Origin: Hofstenia miamia | Taxonomy: Eukaryota; Xenacoelomorpha; Acoela | Direction: 5' to 3' | Length of the DNA: 64,000 nt | NCBI GenBank assembly: GCA_004352715.1 | Contig: SCFE01000034.1 | Coordinates: forward strand, 588,563 to 652,562 | Notes under the pieces: generated by a model | Told to the model about the DNA's origin: nothing | The model's input: the letters and a program-made list of their open reading frames with translations, nothing else | Database searches by the model: none | Program-made: the position numbers and the translations under genes | Part shown: piece after piece, positions 61,386-64,000 of the stretch | How the letters are laid out: every line of letters begins with the position of its first letter | Position numbering within the stretch: position 1 is the first letter of the stretch

Positions 61386-61773
61386 CTTGGTGCTATTACC
61401 TTCCATATTTTGTTTGTCATCAAACAAATTTTTAATTTTGAACTAACTTAGTTCGATTTTGTAAATTTCAATTTTTCGTAGACAAAAGGATTTTATAGTT
61501 TTGTATTTTACTTTTAATTATTTGTGAATTTGTGTTGTTTAATTTTAATAAATTTGTGCCAGGAGTTTTGTTTTCAAATACATTTATTATAATTTACAAT
61601 ATGCATTGAAAAAATATTTCGTTTTTTGAGTGTGTATCTAGCAAACACTGTTTCTTTAGAAAAATGTTTATTATAAATTTAATTTAAGGGAAGCGCGCAT
61701 TTTTTCTGCGCATGGTACAGTTGAACTTTAATTACAATGGTCAAAACTCGTTAGTTTCTTTCTAGCAGGTATA

Positions 61774-61820
<47 letters not shown>

Positions 61821-61960
61821 CAGAAACCATACTCTAGGAAATACCAGTAAAATAAATATATAGCCTAAATAGATTATTGAATATATAAATTGGAAATTGT
61901 ACTATCTTGGAAATACCAAAATTCCTCAAATGAGGGTATCGACCCTCAAAAGGAACTTTC
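61386..61960 (+). other. 3' UTR and downstream sequence
   Basis: After the stop codon: probable 3' UTR to about 61570, then AT-rich sequence with a (TA)n tract (61780-61817) and a short hairpin, TGAGGGT-ATCG-ACCCTCA, at 61931-61948, just before the gap. Confidence 0.6.
61547..61552 (+). terminator. Lar: Candidate polyadenylation signal of the LAR gene
   Basis: AATAAA 162 nt after the stop codon; the first canonical hexamer in a plausible 3' UTR position. Confidence 0.55.
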
Positions 61961-62960
61961 NNNNNNNNNNNNNNNNNNNNNNNNNNNNNNNNNNNNNNNN
62001 NNNNNNNNNNNNNNNNNNNNNNNNNNNNNNNNNNNNNNNNNNNNNNNNNNNNNNNNNNNNNNNNNNNNNNNNNNNNNNNNNNNNNNNNNNNNNNNNNNNN
62101 NNNNNNNNNNNNNNNNNNNNNNNNNNNNNNNNNNNNNNNNNNNNNNNNNNNNNNNNNNNNNNNNNNNNNNNNNNNNNNNNNNNNNNNNNNNNNNNNNNNN
62201 NNNNNNNNNNNNNNNNNNNNNNNNNNNNNNNNNNNNNNNNNNNNNNNNNNNNNNNNNNNNNNNNNNNNNNNNNNNNNNNNNNNNNNNNNNNNNNNNNNNN
62301 NNNNNNNNNNNNNNNNNNNNNNNNNNNNNNNNNNNNNNNNNNNNNNNNNNNNNNNNNNNNNNNNNNNNNNNNNNNNNNNNNNNNNNNNNNNNNNNNNNNN
62401 NNNNNNNNNNNNNNNNNNNNNNNNNNNNNNNNNNNNNNNNNNNNNNNNNNNNNNNNNNNNNNNNNNNNNNNNNNNNNNNNNNNNNNNNNNNNNNNNNNNN
62501 NNNNNNNNNNNNNNNNNNNNNNNNNNNNNNNNNNNNNNNNNNNNNNNNNNNNNNNNNNNNNNNNNNNNNNNNNNNNNNNNNNNNNNNNNNNNNNNNNNNN
62601 NNNNNNNNNNNNNNNNNNNNNNNNNNNNNNNNNNNNNNNNNNNNNNNNNNNNNNNNNNNNNNNNNNNNNNNNNNNNNNNNNNNNNNNNNNNNNNNNNNNN
62701 NNNNNNNNNNNNNNNNNNNNNNNNNNNNNNNNNNNNNNNNNNNNNNNNNNNNNNNNNNNNNNNNNNNNNNNNNNNNNNNNNNNNNNNNNNNNNNNNNNNN
62801 NNNNNNNNNNNNNNNNNNNNNNNNNNNNNNNNNNNNNNNNNNNNNNNNNNNNNNNNNNNNNNNNNNNNNNNNNNNNNNNNNNNNNNNNNNNNNNNNNNNN
62901 NNNNNNNNNNNNNNNNNNNNNNNNNNNNNNNNNNNNNNNNNNNNNNNNNNNNNNNNNNNN
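61961..62960. other. Scaffold gap of exactly 1000 N
   Basis: The round length indicates a nominal gap of unknown true size, so the distance and even adjacency of 62961-64000 to the gene are inferred by scaffolding only. Confidence 0.99.
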
Positions 62961-64000
62961 CAATTATATTCTGTCAAATATGATATTAATAGCCTCAACT
63001 AATTTCGATGCTATCCGTAGACCTGTTTTCAATTCCAATCTCATTTTGTTTTTAATCAAAATTTTATAATGCGCGTTGCTGAAGACGTTTTCCACTATTA
63101 ATTGGATTCAATTGACGTGTTCCACATTATCTGTAAATTTGCAAAAGCGTCAACTCATTATCTTTGTGAAGGAAATTTTCCTGCCAATCTGTAAATACAA
63201 AAACTGTGCGATTTTAAATGTTTGAATGTTATTTAACAATATACTTCATTGCTAAATGCTAGATTTCATTCCGAACAATTTGTGCAAAATTGTTTAATGG
63301 GTTAGACTTAATTCAAAACCTGTAAATACTTTTAACTTATAGTTCGGGTATAAAGATTTTTAGTCTCGGATTTGTCGGTCTTTTTCGATTTTTAGAACTC
63401 CAGTATAAAATGGTGTTAGTTAAAATGTGGACTCATCTGTCATACACACTTGATCAAAGTTGAAAGCGCATTTATTTGGTGTAGGGTAAAAGTTATTCCC
63501 AGTTTTGATGGATGTTGGAACCAGAACTTTGCTTCATGTTAACAGCCATCGCAACCAGGATCCGTCTGTCCCGGTCATCCAGCTTTTGAGTCTTCCACTT
63601 ACTATTTTTCCATTAGTGTATTACAGCTAACAGTTTTTGCGTGATCAATGGGGTAGCACATATAGGCATTTTGGGGTACCGGTGTCATTTTTTTTCTCAG
63701 GAACTATAAGTCTTTTCTTGCCCATTGGAATTGAAGAAAAGCACATCAAATGCCTCAACAATGAGAATTCACCGATTATTGTCACGAAAATAATTGTTGA
63801 CAAGTATTATTGCTTTTATGGGATTGAATATACATAGTAATTTATAATTTAGTTTTGTTTCTGTATGTACAATCTAAAATTTTGGTTTTTCATGTTTGTC
63901 AATTTTTGTTTATAACCTAACTTTATTTAAAATTTACAATTATCGACATCTTACGAATGTCAATGCGTTGGGATTCTTAATCCAGTTCAAAACTAAACAT
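62961..64000 (+). repeat. 1.1-kb repeat, second copy, cut by window end
   Basis: Matches 55986-57076 from its first base after the gap to the end of the window, with scattered substitutions and the loss of about 50 bp near 63272. It contains the same short open frame (acceptor TTCTCAG before 63701, stop at 63835-63837). It is either a mobile repeat or the other haplotype of the LAR intron placed after the gene. Confidence 0.9.

Noticed and set aside
61890-63069. Several 345-390-codon open frames
   Set aside because: They run through the 1000-N gap and are artefacts of translating N.
1-64000. tRNA, rRNA, CRISPR array or prokaryotic operon
   Set aside because: None seen. No cloverleaf-type GC-rich segment was noticed by eye, and the gene structure is plainly eukaryotic. 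A tRNA scan would settle the first point.

Overview
The window is a piece of a metazoan nuclear genome. It is AT-rich, has spliceosomal introns of up to about 10 kb and microsatellites, and is scattered with Tc1/mariner, hAT-like and TTAA-flanked DNA-transposon sequence. Nearly all of it is one plus-strand gene: the 3' portion of a LAR-family (type IIa) receptor protein tyrosine phosphatase. I reconstructed 23 coding exons from 173 to the stop at 61383-61385. Their phases agree throughout, and they give 1601 codons plus stop when one of two alternative 98-nt exons is used. The 5' end (signal peptide, Ig domains, first fibronectin domains) lies upstream of the window. Most acceptors end in TTTAG rather than TTTCAG. 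I cannot name the species; an AT-rich, transposon-rich invertebrate fits.

Layout. 173-15365: about seven and a half fibronectin type III (FN3) domains, with two candidate in-frame mini-exons (7856-7870 and 13775-13822). 20485-22332: juxtamembrane ectodomain. 29503-29684: transmembrane segment. 32163-35393: cytoplasmic linker and wedge; the wedge exon is present twice in tandem (35167-35264 and 35296-35393), both 98 nt, separated by 31 nt. 37841-54257: phosphatase domain D1. About 54150-61385: domain D2, stop, and a polyadenylation signal at 61547.

The receptor would sit in the plasma membrane, with adhesion-type FN3 domains outside and two phosphatase domains inside. D1 keeps the catalytic loop HCSAGVGRTG but has WPE instead of WPD and KNRF instead of KNRY. 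These are the two positions known to silence D2 of vertebrate LAR. D2 has WPE, KNRF and a changed loop, [10 protein letters not shown]. The protein may therefore be a weak phosphatase or a pseudophosphatase.

Intron content: a DD41D mariner-like relic (3419-4698), a hAT-like transposase relic (about 10780-11450), an intact-looking 1.29-kb Tc1-type element (26068-27356), a broken Tc1 element (41082-42395), a 1.23-kb element with TTAA flanks (48921-50150), several MITE-like elements, and a dispersed repeat with three copies. A candidate nested four-exon gene for a 70-residue protein lies at 42452-44478. Three duplicated stretches (22455/23331, 40111/40347, 55986/62961) abut Ns or a nominal 1000-N gap and probably reflect unmerged haplotypes, at least in part.
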